DNA of 64,000 nt from Domibacillus sp. DTU_2020_1001157_1_SI_ALB_TIR_016 (GTDB lineage: Bacteria; Bacillota; Bacilli; Bacillales; Domibacillaceae). The first letter of the stretch is position 1; every line of letters begins with the position of its first letter. The position numbers were made by a program, and so were the translations under genes. Of the stretch, positions 49,744 through 57,250 are shown one piece after another. The stretch lies in assembly GCF_032341995.1 (NCBI RefSeq), contig NZ_CP135439.1, forward strand, positions 1,922,001-1,986,000, in the 5' to 3' direction. The notes under the pieces were generated by a model. The model made no database searches. It worked only from the letters and a program-made list of their open reading frames with translations, and was not told the DNA's origin.

Positions 49744-49908
49744 ATGTTTTGCCTGAAGTGCCAGCGTTATATTAGATATACGGACTATGTAGTGATCGAT
49801 AACTTATTCAACATCCATCATTTCGCCTGTGGATCGGCTGCTTTTCCATCTGAACCGTTCATGGATACGGGAACTTATGCGATTATTTATCGGCGATCCC
49901 TGGCGTAA
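49744..49908 (+). CDS. Small protein with Cys pair, phage-type
   Basis: 54 residues: MFCLKCQRYIRYTDYVVIDN, LFNIHHFACGSAAF, ending GTYAIIYRRSLA. CxxC near the start plus HH and C suggest a small zinc-binding protein. I recall similar short proteins in Bacillus phages and prophages but cannot name one. No clear ribosome site, so the start is uncertain. A terminator follows 27 bases later. Confidence 0.5.
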   Translation: MFCLKCQRYIRYTDYVVIDNLFNIHHFACGSAAFPSEPFMDTGTYAIIYRRSLA

Positions 49909-49934
49909 GCAGGCCGCATAACTTTTATACAAAC

Positions 49935-49972
49935 ACAAAAAGACGCCCCTCGATGAGCAGGCGTTTTTATTT
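49935..49972 (+). terminator. Terminator
   Basis: AAAAAGACGCC-CCTCGATGAGCA-GGCGTTTTTATTTTT; stem of seven or eight pairs with flanking A and T runs. Confidence 0.75.
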
Positions 49973-50036
49973 TTGGAATAAAGCTGTATAAAAGCGCAAA
50001 TAATATGGGTTAAACATCATTTAGGGAGCTGAGATA

Positions 50037-50627
50037 GTGGTATTAAGGCACAGCAACAGACTTAGATATGACAAAATGTCGATTTACATGCTTTACGCCA
50101 TAATTCTTTTCTTCATCCTGCGAAACATTAAAGTATTTATCGGCTATGCCCTGCTTGCCGTTCTTTTAGCGATACCGTATTTTTTTCTGCGCTGGTATGT
50201 AAAGAATGAGGAGAAACGAAAACTACTGCAGGCAGGATTAGATGAAATCGACCGCATGGATGGTATCCAGTTCGAGAAATACTTAGGCGCTTTGTTTACG
50301 GGTAAGGGTTATACAGTGCAATATACTCCCGCAACCGGCGACTATGGTGCCGATTTGTTGCTGTGTAAGGAAAACCGGACCATTGCAGTCCAAGCAAAGC
50401 GATATAATAGTGCTGTCGGAGTTAAAGCTGTCCAGGAAGTGAGCGGTGCTAAAGGGTATTATCGAACAAACGAGGCATGGGTTATAACGAATAATACGTT
50501 CACCAAAAACGCCTGCAACTGCGCAGAACGGCTTACCGTGAGACTAATCGACCGAAGTGACCTAATAAATTTAATTGTGGAAAGCAAGGTAATCGATCAA
50601 GCGCAAGAAAAGCCCCGTCCGGTTTAG
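50037..50627 (+). CDS. Membrane-anchored Mrr-like restriction endonuclease-fold protein
   Basis: 196 residues, GTG 50037 nine bases after AGGGAG; an internal ATG at 50073 starts just before the membrane part. Two membrane segments (about 15-55, LYAIILFFIL and YALLAVLLAIPYFFLRW), a charged linker, then an Mrr_cat PD-(D/E)xK domain: DGIQFEKYLGALFTGKGYTV, TGDYGADLLL, TIAVQAKRYNSAVGVKAVQE (catalytic D...QAK). Such anchored forms are linked to phage or modified-DNA defence or plasmid control. A decayed duplicate lies at 36.4 kb. Flanked by terminators on both sides, so monocistronic. Confidence 0.87.
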   Translation: MVLRHSNRLRYDKMSIYMLYAIILFFILRNIKVFIGYALLAVLLAIPYFFLRWYVKNEEKRKLLQAGLDEIDRMDGIQFEKYLGALFTGKGYTVQYTPATGDYGADLLLCKENRTIAVQAKRYNSAVGVKAVQEVSGAKGYYRTNEAWVITNNTFTKNACNCAERLTVRLIDRSDLINLIVESKVIDQAQEKPRPV

Positions 50628-50643
50628 TCCGGCGGGGTTATTC
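50611..50643 (+). terminator. Terminator of the Mrr-like gene
   Basis: AAGCCCCGTCCGG-TTTAG-TCCGGCGGGGTT followed by ATTCT; begins inside the last codons. Confidence 0.75.
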
Positions 50644-50784
50644 TATTTAACACTTTTCGAAAACAGCGCTGCACCGCAGCTCATTGACGATTGAACAAGG
50701 CAGCGTTAGCCCGGCAATAACCAAGTCAGATGGGACGGCAGTACGATAGTAACACCGGATTATAAAATATTATGCACCAAAAAG

Positions 50785-50812
50785 CCACCGACTGTTAAGC
50801 CGATGGCTACTC
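50785..50812 (-). terminator. Terminator for the minus-strand phage-like genes
   Basis: Minus strand AGCCATCG-GCTTAACAGT-CGGTGGCT then TTTTGG. Confidence 0.65.
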
Positions 50813-50817
50813 TGTCA

Positions 50818-51228
50818 TTATTGATCCGCCGACAAAAGCGAATCGCTGAATATATAACCAGGATCTTTACCGTCATTCCCGTAGACACGAACGTCATTCA
50901 AGTCGGTAAAAGCACGATATTCCGCATAATAGTTTTAATGATTGACTGCCATCGAGCCAAGTTTATCAACGTCCAATTGGCACACTGCACTATCATCTGT
51001 TGATGCTATAGTCGAATATATCTTTTCGACATGCTGGTTCGGCACGATTTCAACCCGGTCAAACAACGCAATGCCATCGTTGCTTGCAAAGTTTGACCGG
51101 AATGTTTGAGTAAATTTCTCCCACAAAGCTTCGTCTACCGTACCAGGATATTCTTGCGCCGGCTCTTTCACAGATACAAACACAATTAATGCTGTTATCA
51201 AACTGAATACAATAAGCGCACCGATCAT
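50818..51228 (-). pseudogene. Membrane-anchored hypothetical protein with in-frame stop
   Basis: Reads MIGALIVFSLITALIVFVSV (anchor), then TVDEALWEKFTQTFRSNFAS and CQLDVDKLGSMAVNH to a TAA at 50935. The same frame continues NYYAEYRAFTDLNDVRVYGN, ending SDSLLSADQ at 50818, just before a terminator. So one substitution splits a protein of about 135 residues, whose first 97 could still be made. A truncated relative lies at 5431. Family not recognised; probable prophage cargo. Confidence 0.6.
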
Positions 51229-51363
51229 TTAATTGAGCTTACAAGGGTTTGGCTGTATTCATACTAAGGTGATTGTCGGCCCATAGGTCTTTTCCCTTGT
51301 TTTGAAGTCGATTGGCGCAATTTACGCAAAACTTTAATTTACTTTGTTTGTAGCAGTTTGTTA

Positions 51364-51681
51364 CTATTCTTGGTCCACTTCCTCCTCTGGCGGTAAAACA
51401 GGCTTTTTATTCGGATCGAGGAAAAGAAGTTGAATGCGGCTTTTATAAACCCGGTGCTCTTTTGCCAGTCGAGCCCTTTCAGTCCACAATTCTTTTTCCT
51501 TCTCAAAATGCTTAATGGCTAAAATGACGGTTTTATCTTCAAATGTTACCTCCAGCTCTTCTTCAGAAAGCCCAGGATCTAGAATTTCTCCATCAAGATT
51601 CCGGACCAAAGTGCCATCTTCTTTAAAATCCGCGATATATACTGGCCGGACAACATTCAGCAAAAAGGCAACTCGAATCAT
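51364..51681 (-). CDS. Phage-like hypothetical protein
   Basis: 105 residues: MIRVAFLLNVVRPVYIADFK, DGEILDPGLSEEELEVTFED, then a helix of charged residues (KHFEKEKELWTERARLAKEH) and an acidic Pro-rich end PVLPPEEEVDQE. Its ATG overlaps the stop of the 18-codon ORF at 51678 (ATGA), typical of coupled phage genes. Not recognised. Confidence 0.6.
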   Translation of the reverse strand: MIRVAFLLNVVRPVYIADFKEDGTLVRNLDGEILDPGLSEEELEVTFEDKTVILAIKHFEKEKELWTERARLAKEHRVYKSRIQLLFLDPNKKPVLPPEEEVDQE

Positions 51682-51734
51682 GCAGCAACTTCCGCCTTTA
51701 CTTGTTCAAACTGCTCAATTTCAAATGTAAGCAT
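51678..51734 (-). CDS. 18-residue leader peptide or phage minigene
   Basis: MLTFEIEQFEQVKAEVAA after AGGGAGGATAAAACA. Overlaps the next gene by ATGA. Perhaps a remnant of a longer phage gene, or a peptide whose translation couples the next gene. Confidence 0.45.
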   Translation of the reverse strand: MLTFEIEQFEQVKAEVAA

Positions 51735-51944
51735 TGTTTTATCCTCCCTTAACTGGCTTGACCCGCCAATAATACAGCACGAACTGTATGAGTTAATGCG
51801 TTAAAAGTTAGTGTAATGATGATAGAGTCTCCGGTCTGCTAAGATCTGATTCAAATAACTTATCGTCATTAAAGCCGCAAGCTGATTGTGTTGTATTACC
51901 CTTGCTATTCCTACACTTAAGCTTAAAAGCCTTCACATTACCTT

Positions 51945-52240
51945 TTCCAGCCTTTGCAGACCTTGGTGAGAAACCGGAAAGTGTCCAAATCGATTCATGA
52001 TACAGGATGGGAAATGTTCCGCCAGTTTCTGGCGTATAAGTGCGAGCTCAATGGCGGCCAGCTGGTCAAATGGAAGCCGCATTTCACAAGCCAGGACTGT
52101 TCGGAATGTGGAAAAAGGGTAAAAAAATCTCTTCCGTCCGAATGCATACCTGCCCGAATTGCGGTCTTGTGCTGGACCGCGACCATAATGCCGCCTTAAA
52201 CATTGAAAAGCCGGACTGGCTCAGACAGGGTTCATTATGG
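51945..52240 (+). pseudogene. C-terminal remnant of a TnpB (IS200/IS605 OrfB) gene
   Basis: Plus frames read VRNRKVSKSIHDTGWEMFRQ, then KPHFTSQDCSECGKRVKKSL and, after a frameshift, MHTCPNCGLVLDRDHNAALN. These are the zinc finger (C-x2-C...C-x2-C) and the final RuvC Asp (DRDHNAA) of TnpB. The N-terminal two thirds is absent. It is inserted in a run of minus-strand phage genes. Confidence 0.8.
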
Positions 52241-52299
52241 CAAAATAATTCTTTTATACCTGTAACCTGTAGGTCGAGTTCCCGCCCGAACCGTATAAA

Positions 52300-52401
52300 A
52301 AACGCATGTAGAGATGATGTAAGTCCCTTGCTGCCTATGGTTTTTACGACATTATCAACAGCACCGGACAGCGCCTTTAATTTCCCGATTTCATCGTTCA
52401 T
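52300..52401 (-). pseudogene. Truncated phage gene interrupted by the TnpB element
   Basis: Starts MNDEIGKLKALSGAVDNVVK, then TIGSKGLTSSLHAFF, after a GGTGGCGATAAA ribosome site. From about 52300 it runs into IS DNA. It follows the holin gene by 54 bases, so it was probably part of the lysis or tail module. Confidence 0.5.
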
Positions 52402-52455
52402 TTTATCGCCACCCTTTCCGTATAAAATAAAAATGAGCCGCCCGGAGGCCGCTCG

Positions 52456-52644
52456 CTATTTCTTTTCTTCATTGATTCCTGATGGGTTGTTGATGATGCC
52501 CGCCAGTACTGCGATCGTAAGTAAGATATCTACGTAAGCATCGTACCTTTCCGATGGGATCACTACACCAAAATCCTGCAGCACCATACCGACAAGCGCC
52601 GCAACTGCGATCCACAATCCATAGCTCTTCCAACGTTGTTTCAT
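52456..52644 (-). CDS. Phage holin
   Basis: 62 residues from ATG 52644 after GGAGGGCTGGGGC. Two membrane segments (SYGLWIAVAALVGMVLQDFG and VDILLTIAVLAGIINNPS) followed by a charged tail GINEEKK. Matches the phi-LC3/SPP1-type holin layout, including the NNPS motif near the end. Would form membrane pores for endolysin release; no endolysin gene is left nearby. Confidence 0.8.
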   Translation of the reverse strand: MKQRWKSYGLWIAVAALVGMVLQDFGVVIPSERYDAYVDILLTIAVLAGIINNPSGINEEKK

Positions 52645-52849
52645 GCCCCAGCCCTCCTTCCGTACTTTCGGATTCCGGCTGAACATATCCCACTTCCGAT
52701 GCTGTGTTTGAGCTGGACATGCCGGTCTATTACAAGATATTCACCTGGTGCTGAGGCTAGGACTGTTTACGTTTGTTATTTTTCATACAACCGCCTTTCA
52801 ACCGCGCAGGTGAATTACTCTGCTTTTGCTGTTAATTCCACGTAATAAT

Positions 52850-52947
52850 GCGACTTGTTTGCGTGCTCTATAAACTCTGAGCCGATTGATCGCTCTAACG
52901 ACTGCAGAGCGACCGAATTTTGCAGAAACAAGTCGCCGGGCTTTTTT
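52850..52947 (+). ncRNA. Structured RNA candidate ending in a U-tract
   Basis: Closing stem GCGACTTGTTT (52850-52860) with AAACAAGTCGC (52926-52936), an inner hairpin CGCTCT-AACGACTGC-AGAGCG, then CGGGCTTTTTTTG. No open frame of any length. It could be a small RNA of about 100 bases or a large-loop terminator facing the minus-strand gene at 52954. Confidence 0.35.
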
Positions 52948-52953
52948 TGTGTA

Positions 52954-53337
52954 TCACCAATACTCAGAATAAAAGTTAGTATCCATAGTTATATCTTCAT
53001 CTGGATTAATAGTTATTTTATTGTTAATTACTAATGTGAAACCTGGTGCAGGGTCTTTAGAAATCACCTTGTTCATTGCTACAACCTCGGCTACCTCTTT
53101 TTCTCGATGGTTTAGATTTATAATCTCACTGATAACCCCCGCAAAATCATAGTTATTTCCCAGATCTCCAGTACCTTCACCGTGTACCGCTTGGTAGAAA
53201 CAGAGTTGTTTTAGTCCTTCGGGATTCGATCTTTCCATAAACCAATTCAATACTCTTCCGCTAAAAGTAATGGATTCGTCATTATAAGGGTTAGAAATCT
53301 CCAACGAGATATTAATTTCTTCAAAAAAATTAACCAT
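52954..53337 (-). CDS. Hypothetical cytosolic protein
   Basis: 127 residues, ATG after AGGAGAGGAGGTAGATAA. Starts MVNFFEEINISLEISNPYND; contains SGRVLNWFMERSNPEGLKQL, DFAGVISEIINLNHREKEVA and the C-terminal NNKITINPDEDITMDTNFYS. Alternating strands and helices, acidic, no membrane segment. Not recognised; could be an immunity or phage protein. Well-placed ribosome site supports it. Flanked by a structured element and an IS3 remnant. Confidence 0.65.
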   Translation of the reverse strand: MVNFFEEINISLEISNPYNDESITFSGRVLNWFMERSNPEGLKQLCFYQAVHGEGTGDLGNNYDFAGVISEIINLNHREKEVAEVVAMNKVISKDPAPGFTLVINNKITINPDEDITMDTNFYSEYW

Positions 53338-53401
53338 TTATCTACCTCCTCTCCTTATACTATGGCAAAGAAGGCAAGCAGCTTAATTGGATCAACTATT
53401 T

Positions 53402-53872
53402 TCAAGGATTTTTTAAATAATTGATAGAAACCTGCCAAAATCGCTCCGAACGGACTTTTCTATGTTTACACCACTCCCTCTCCAATTCTCCGTACTTTTT
53501 TAAGACTTCAATCTGCTGTTTTAGATACCAACTTTCTCTCTGTAATTTCTCTGTTTCACTTTTATATTCAGGCCCTTTTCCAAAGAAATACTGCTTACCC
53601 ACCGGCTGTTCAAACCGATGAAGTTCACTTGCTTTGTACCATTTCATCCATGTTTTAAGCTGTGTATATTTTCGAATATTTAATTCTTTCATCACTTCTT
53701 TAACAGCCACTCCAGCTAGTCTCATCTGTACAGCTTTCATTTTTATTTCTGCCGGATAACTTACTCTCGTCCCCATAAAGAAAAACACCTCCAAGTTGGC
53801 TTTTTAGATACTTACATACCCATTTTTCAACTTAAAGGTGTTTTTATTTGTCTCACTCTATGGGGTCAGTCC
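53402..53872 (-). mobile_element. IS3-family left end with intact orfA
   Basis: OrfA runs from ATG 53776 to 53402 (about 124 residues): SYPAEIKMKAVQMRLAGVAV, KEVMKELNIRKYTQLKTWMK (HTH), then a coiled coil with YKSETEKLQRESWYLKQQIE. The outer end (53777-53872) carries the palindromic CACCTCCAAGTTG...CAACTTAAAGGTG and terminal GGGGTCA. No orfB follows, so it cannot transpose by itself. Related pieces lie at 34.3, 36.6 and 56.7 kb. Confidence 0.8.
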
Positions 53873-54022
53873 CTTTAAAGAGCCAGGGACTTTTCTCGGC
53901 TTTTTATTTGGCTTAAAAAAGCATATTTTTAGAACGTTTGTCGAATGTATTGTTATCATTGCTGAATTATTTTATGCTCTTTCCGTTCTGTTTTTAATAA
54001 AAAATGAGTCAGGGGATACAGT

Positions 54023-54196
54023 ATGATAAACAATCAATCTAGCTTGATGTTAGCTGTTCAAATTAACAAACTTCATCGACTAATGATTTTAAATGCTAAG
54101 ATATATGGCCTTGGCAGCCAAGAAACATTATATTACAGTGAACAATTAGATGAGCTGATTCTTCAATATCAATTTCAAAATAGATGTTCTTCTTAA
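54023..54196 (+). CDS. Spo0E-like aspartyl-phosphate phosphatase
   Basis: 57 residues after AGGGGATACAGT. Helix-turn-helix hairpin of the Spo0E family: LMLAVQINKLHRLMILNAKI, YGLGSQETLYYSEQLDELIL, QYQFQ. The family's SQELD motif appears as SEQLD, with Asp kept. Members remove phosphate from Spo0A and delay sporulation; the reordered motif leaves activity uncertain. Monocistronic, with a terminator directly after the stop. Confidence 0.7.
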   Translation: MINNQSSLMLAVQINKLHRLMILNAKIYGLGSQETLYYSEQLDELILQYQFQNRCSS

Positions 54197-54223
54197 ACCG
54201 AGGGGGCTCTTCGGCTTTTTTTC
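54197..54223 (+). terminator. Terminator of the Spo0E-like gene
   Basis: CCGA-GGGGGCTC-TTCGG followed by CTTTTTTTC. Confidence 0.65.
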
Positions 54224-54308
54224 ATATTTTTCTTCAAACGTGGAAAATAACTAATATCAATGTATTAAGGAGATCCCCTCTAATTAGCGTTCTTGCTGCT
54301 CCTATTTT

Positions 54309-54345
54309 GGCCTTGGAGCCTGGTAAGCTCCTTGGCTTTTTATTT
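54309..54345 (+). terminator. Orphan terminator
   Basis: GCCTTGGAGC-CTGGTAA-GCTCCTTGGC followed by TTTTTATTTTT. No gene is visible between it and the previous terminator. Confidence 0.7.
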
Positions 54346-54423
54346 TTCGGATAAAATTTCATCTTACGGAACATAATGATATTGTTATAACCCAGCCCCA
54401 ACTCCTATAACTCGTAACCTTGT

Positions 54424-54731
54424 CTACAGCCAGACCTCAACCTGGCTGTCTTTTTTATGCAAATCCCCACCGCTTCTTCCCTCCTGTAACCATACAATTG
54501 TCAGCTGAGGATACTGATTAATAATGTTCTCTTCCGTAAGACCTTGTTTCAGATACCTCTCGTATTGCTGCTTATTTGGCCTTGTCAGACACAAATCATT
54601 TCTTTTGCGTTCATCATTTTTAGAAAAACGAAGAGCATCTTCCTCCTCTGCCTTCTTTACATGTGTCGGACGCTTTGATCCGAACTTTTTATCACAATAA
54701 GTTTTACTTTCTCAGGTGTCCATTGTTGCAC
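54424..54731 (-). pseudogene. Frameshifted phage-type protein gene
   Basis: GTG 54731 begins QQWTPEKVKLIV. After a one-base shift the frame continues KKFGSKRPTHVKKAEEEDAL, RPNKQQYERYLKQGLTEENI and INQYPQLTIVW to a TAG at 54424. The start overlaps the end of the IDEAL-domain gene. Protein-like over about 95 residues; family not recognised. Confidence 0.5.
54425..54461. terminator. Terminator
   Basis: ACAGCCAG-ACCTCAAC-CTGGCTGT followed by CTTTTTTAT on the plus strand. It overlaps the 3' end of the minus-strand pseudogene. Confidence 0.7.
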
Positions 54732-55041
54732 TCTTACTACTCCTTGGTATGCCGTTTTTTAATCCTCCCGTCAATTCTTCAAACCATTTCCTGTCCTTTG
54801 TCATAAGTGCTAGATCAATGAGTGCTGTTTTATCCTGAATATCATCCAGCAGTGTGCCAAGGGGTTCTAGACGATGCTCCCTAAATAGCAACCTTGTTGG
54901 CGTTCCCCATTTCATTATGCCGTTTTTGATTCTGCCCACTATCGCTATCTCAATTTGACTTTCGTAATAATCAATTCGACTGACGTATCCGATGACTGTA
55001 ACCTCCCCAATTTTGGCTTTTTTCCACTCTCCGATCTCCAA
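54712..55041 (-). CDS. IDEAL-domain protein
   Basis: 109 residues from TTG 55041 after AAAGGGGGAAACAGCC. The first 65 residues are strand-rich (EVTVIGYVSRIDYYESQIEI, MKWGTPTRLLFREHRLEPLG), then DKTALIDLALMTKDRKWFEE with LTGGL, the IDEAL domain found in many small Bacillales proteins. The domain is thought to mediate protein contacts; in ComK-type and phage proteins its role varies. Next to a frameshifted phage-type gene, with which it overlaps by 20 bases. Confidence 0.7.
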   Translation of the reverse strand: MEIGEWKKAKIGEVTVIGYVSRIDYYESQIEIAIVGRIKNGIMKWGTPTRLLFREHRLEPLGTLLDDIQDKTALIDLALMTKDRKWFEELTGGLKNGIPRSSKSATMDT

Positions 55042-55550
55042 GGCTGTTTCCCCCTTTTTTAATAAGCAAAAATACGAGCTATATTAGGGAGGAAAAAGGC
55101 GATAAACTCATGGATTCTCCTACAATACACGCAAAATTTTTGGACTCTATTATATCTGTCTTACCTGAAAAAAGTGGGACGTGAATAATATATGAAAGTT
55201 CACTATTCAGCAAGTTGTATTTCACTTTCTTTATTACTGCTACACATACTAAATTTACCCAGATACCTTTTTGCCCATATTTAGGAATTTTTGAAGTAAT
55301 TATTCTTGGTTGGAATAGTTACTTCTTTCATCTAGCAATGCCCCTCAAGTTTCTACTGTTTCACCTTTCAAATTTTCACTCCTATTTCTTTAAACTTAAG
55401 GTCAACGCTTCCGCCTCCACTCCCCTTTTTATATTTTATTACCACTGCTTCCTGCCCGATCCCCTGTTATAGAAGCTTTCTTCGAAGTCAGAAATCCTGG
55501 GAAGTTGGCTTACCTTCAACATCAAAAATAACCTAATCTCTCTGAAAAAT
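55042..55550. other. Intergenic stretch, pyrimidine-rich
   Basis: No supported gene. A TAAACTTAAGGTCAACGCTT element near 55391 faintly resembles the repeated motif described at 55551 and beyond. Confidence 0.3.
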
Positions 55551-55583
55551 CTCAAGACTGCCACCCCTTTTATTCAATTTTTT
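55551..55583 (+). repeat. Degenerate motif, copy A
   Basis: CTCAAGACTGCCACCCCTTT then TATTCAATTTTTT. Consensus across four copies is about TATCAAGGCTGCCACCCCTT, a few variable bases, then TCAAACTTTTT. Lies 155 bases before the microprotein ATG at 55706. Confidence 0.5.
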
Positions 55584-55705
55584 GGCCGTACTGCACATCA
55601 AACTTCTTCGCTTTTGACTTCGATTTTTTCAGTGTTTACCTTTAAAGAATTTTTTATCATTCTCCGACATATATATTTATTTAACTAAAGTTAGGAGCTA
55701 ATAAA

Positions 55706-55840
55706 ATGGGTATCATTTTATGGATTACTATTTTTTCAGGTACCTTTATCCAATATTCGCCACTAATAACAAAAGCAAAGGGAAAAAATGAAATTCCTTT
55801 GTTTCACCTTACTGTTCTACTATTAAGGAGGGGAAGCTGA
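55706..55840 (+). CDS. Microprotein 1, single membrane segment
   Basis: 44 residues, ATG after TAGGAGCTAATAAA. Starts MGIILWITIFSGTFIQYSPL (membrane segment), then a basic stretch TKAKGKNE and a second hydrophobic part HLTVLLLRRGS. The ribosome-site context GGAGCTaATA resembles that of microprotein 2 (GGAGCTgATA). Not recognised; size and layout resemble type I toxins or small membrane regulators. Confidence 0.45.
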   Translation: MGIILWITIFSGTFIQYSPLITKAKGKNEIPLFHLTVLLLRRGS

Positions 55841-55915
55841 CCATAGTGATTAAACAGCGCCGTTCTGCTCATCTTACTCATTTTGTGTAATAATCCCTTC
55901 GAACACTCTTATTCT

Positions 55916-55950
55916 TATCAAGGCTCCCACCCCTTCACTCAAACTTTTTC
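55916..55950 (+). repeat. Degenerate motif, copy B
   Basis: TATCAAGGCTCCCACCCCTT then CACTCAAACTTTTTC. The only copy without a small ORF about 125-155 bases downstream. Confidence 0.5.
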
Positions 55951-56086
55951 TTTTACCTAAAGATAGAAAATAGTGATTCATTTTCTTTTTACTGGGTAAA
56001 TGAATAATTCAATCAACAACTTTCTTAAAGCACTTCACGTATTTTTTATTTTCGCTACTGTCACTTCTTATCCACTCTTCAATCTT

Positions 56087-56117
56087 TAATAAAGCTGCCA
56101 CGCCTTCTATTTAATTT
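56087..56117 (+). repeat. Degenerate motif, copy C
   Basis: TAATAAAGCTGCCACGCCTT then CTATTTAATTT. Lies 126 bases before the microprotein ATG at 56213; preceded by ACTCTTCAATCTT, similar to the sequence before copy B. Confidence 0.45.
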
Positions 56118-56212
56118 AGACGAACTATTTTATCTATCAATCAATCTGCTAGTTTGAAGTTTTCGCTTAGCCAGACATAAGAATACCCAAATACTTGCAA
56201 GGAGCTGATACT

Positions 56213-56302
56213 ATGAGCTATCCCTTGTTTTTATGGATTTTTATGTTCCTCCTTTTTTCAACTGTTATCACTTTCAGCTACTATTGGGAGAAAAGAGACT
56301 AA
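56213..56302 (+). CDS. Microprotein 2, single membrane segment
   Basis: 29 residues, ATG after CAAGGAGCTGATACT. MSYPLFLWIFMFLLFSTVIT then FSYYWEKRD: one hydrophobic helix and a short charged tail, as in BsrG/TxpA-type toxins or membrane regulators. A hairpin-like GAGGAAAA...TTTTCCTC follows the stop (about 56322-56373), possibly its terminator. Not recognised. Confidence 0.55.
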   Translation: MSYPLFLWIFMFLLFSTVITFSYYWEKRD

Positions 56303-56416
56303 GCTGTTTGCAGTAACCTGAAAGAGGAAAAGCCCCTCCCGTATTAATCAAGCAACTCCCTCCGGCTCGTTTTCCTCTTTCTGAAAGATAACCTCTTTGT
56401 ACTATTCTTTGCTTTT

Positions 56417-56452
56417 TATCAAGGTTACCAAGCCTTTAGCTACACTTTTTTA
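56417..56452 (+). repeat. Degenerate motif, copy D
   Basis: TATCAAGGTTACCAAGCCTT then TAGCTACACTTTTTT. Lies 127 bases before the microprotein ATG at 56544. Confidence 0.45.
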
Positions 56453-56543
56453 TGTAAAATAAACTAACAAACTAATATTTAATTTTTTTCGCATCCGTTA
56501 TACTACAATTCAACAATTCGAATAAAAAAGGAGGTGTGCACGT

Positions 56544-56714
56544 ATGGTACCAATTAAACTTTTCGGACGGATTTTGTCCCTGCTTTTGTTGGTCGGCTTT
56601 ATTGGTTCACTATTATTCATATCAAGAAAGCCCTTGTTATTATCAAGATCCGACCATAATTATTTAAAAGATAATCATCAAAGTTCCAGTGAAAGAAGGA
56701 GACAATTTTATTAA
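56544..56714 (+). CDS. Microprotein 3, single membrane segment
   Basis: 56 residues, ATG after AAAAAAGGAGGTGTGCACGT. MVPIKLFGRILSLLLLVGFI then GSLLFIS form one membrane helix; the tail is basic and polar (RKPLLLSRSDHNYLK..., SSSERRRQFY). Best ribosome site of the three microproteins. Not recognised. Directly followed by IS3 orfB debris, so its 3' end could be altered. Confidence 0.6.
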   Translation: MVPIKLFGRILSLLLLVGFIGSLLFISRKPLLLSRSDHNYLKDNHQSSSERRRQFY

Positions 56715-56717
56715 AGC

Positions 56718-57008
56718 GCGATGTTTCATACCGACCGTGGCAGCGAGTTTAAAAATCGCTAATCGATGAGCCATTAGCCGCCTTCCAGATTAGCCGCTCT
56801 TTAGCATGAAGGGCTGTCCATATGATAATGCCGTGGCGGAAGCCACATTTAAAATCATCAAAACAGAATTTATCAGCCAAATGAAGTTGGATAGCCTGGA
56901 GCATCTTACACTTGAATTTAGTGATTATATTAACTGGTTTAACAAAGTGCGAATTCATGGAACACTAGGCTATGTAAGCCCGATTGAATACAAACGATCG
57001 TCCCTTAA
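56718..57008 (+). pseudogene. IS3-family orfB 3' part, interrupted by IS110
   Basis: DNA matches 34410-34695: FHTDRGSEFKNR-stop, then KGCPYDNAVAEATFKIIKTE, NWFNKVRIHGTLGYVSPIEY. A frameshift lies near 56760. At 57008 the match breaks and resumes at about 58641 (GTCTGATTTAGTGTTG), so an IS110 element split it. Confidence 0.75.
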
Positions 57009-57019
57009 AAAACATACTA

Positions 57020-57250
57020 AGATTAGTAGTGTAGCCAAGGCATTGGTTTACACTACTATTTTTTATATAGTGGAAGTGAAGAGTAGGCCGGAGACAGCTT
57101 GGGATCATGAATCCGATTAAAAAACTGACCTACTTCACTTACCTTATTTGAATCAGGTTTGAGTATGTTGGATCCTTCGAGATCGTGTATAAGAAATGGG
57201 AATCAATAAGTGTAAGGTGAAGACTTCCATGCAAAGTTAGGAGGATAAGT
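57020..57250 (+). ncRNA. Putative IS110 bridge RNA region
   Basis: Two stem-loops: TAGTAGTGTA...TACACTACTA (about 57024-57058) and AAGTGAAGAGTAGG...CCTACTTCACTT (about 57074-57139), the latter with an internal loop of about 40 bases. IS110 elements encode a bridge RNA with two guide loops in the non-coding end. This location (5' of the transposase) fits the IS110 group. Exact RNA ends and guides not determined. Confidence 0.5.

Noticed and set aside
50037..50627. Complete restriction-modification system
   Set aside because: No methyltransferase or specificity gene is nearby; the protein is a lone membrane-anchored Mrr-like nuclease.
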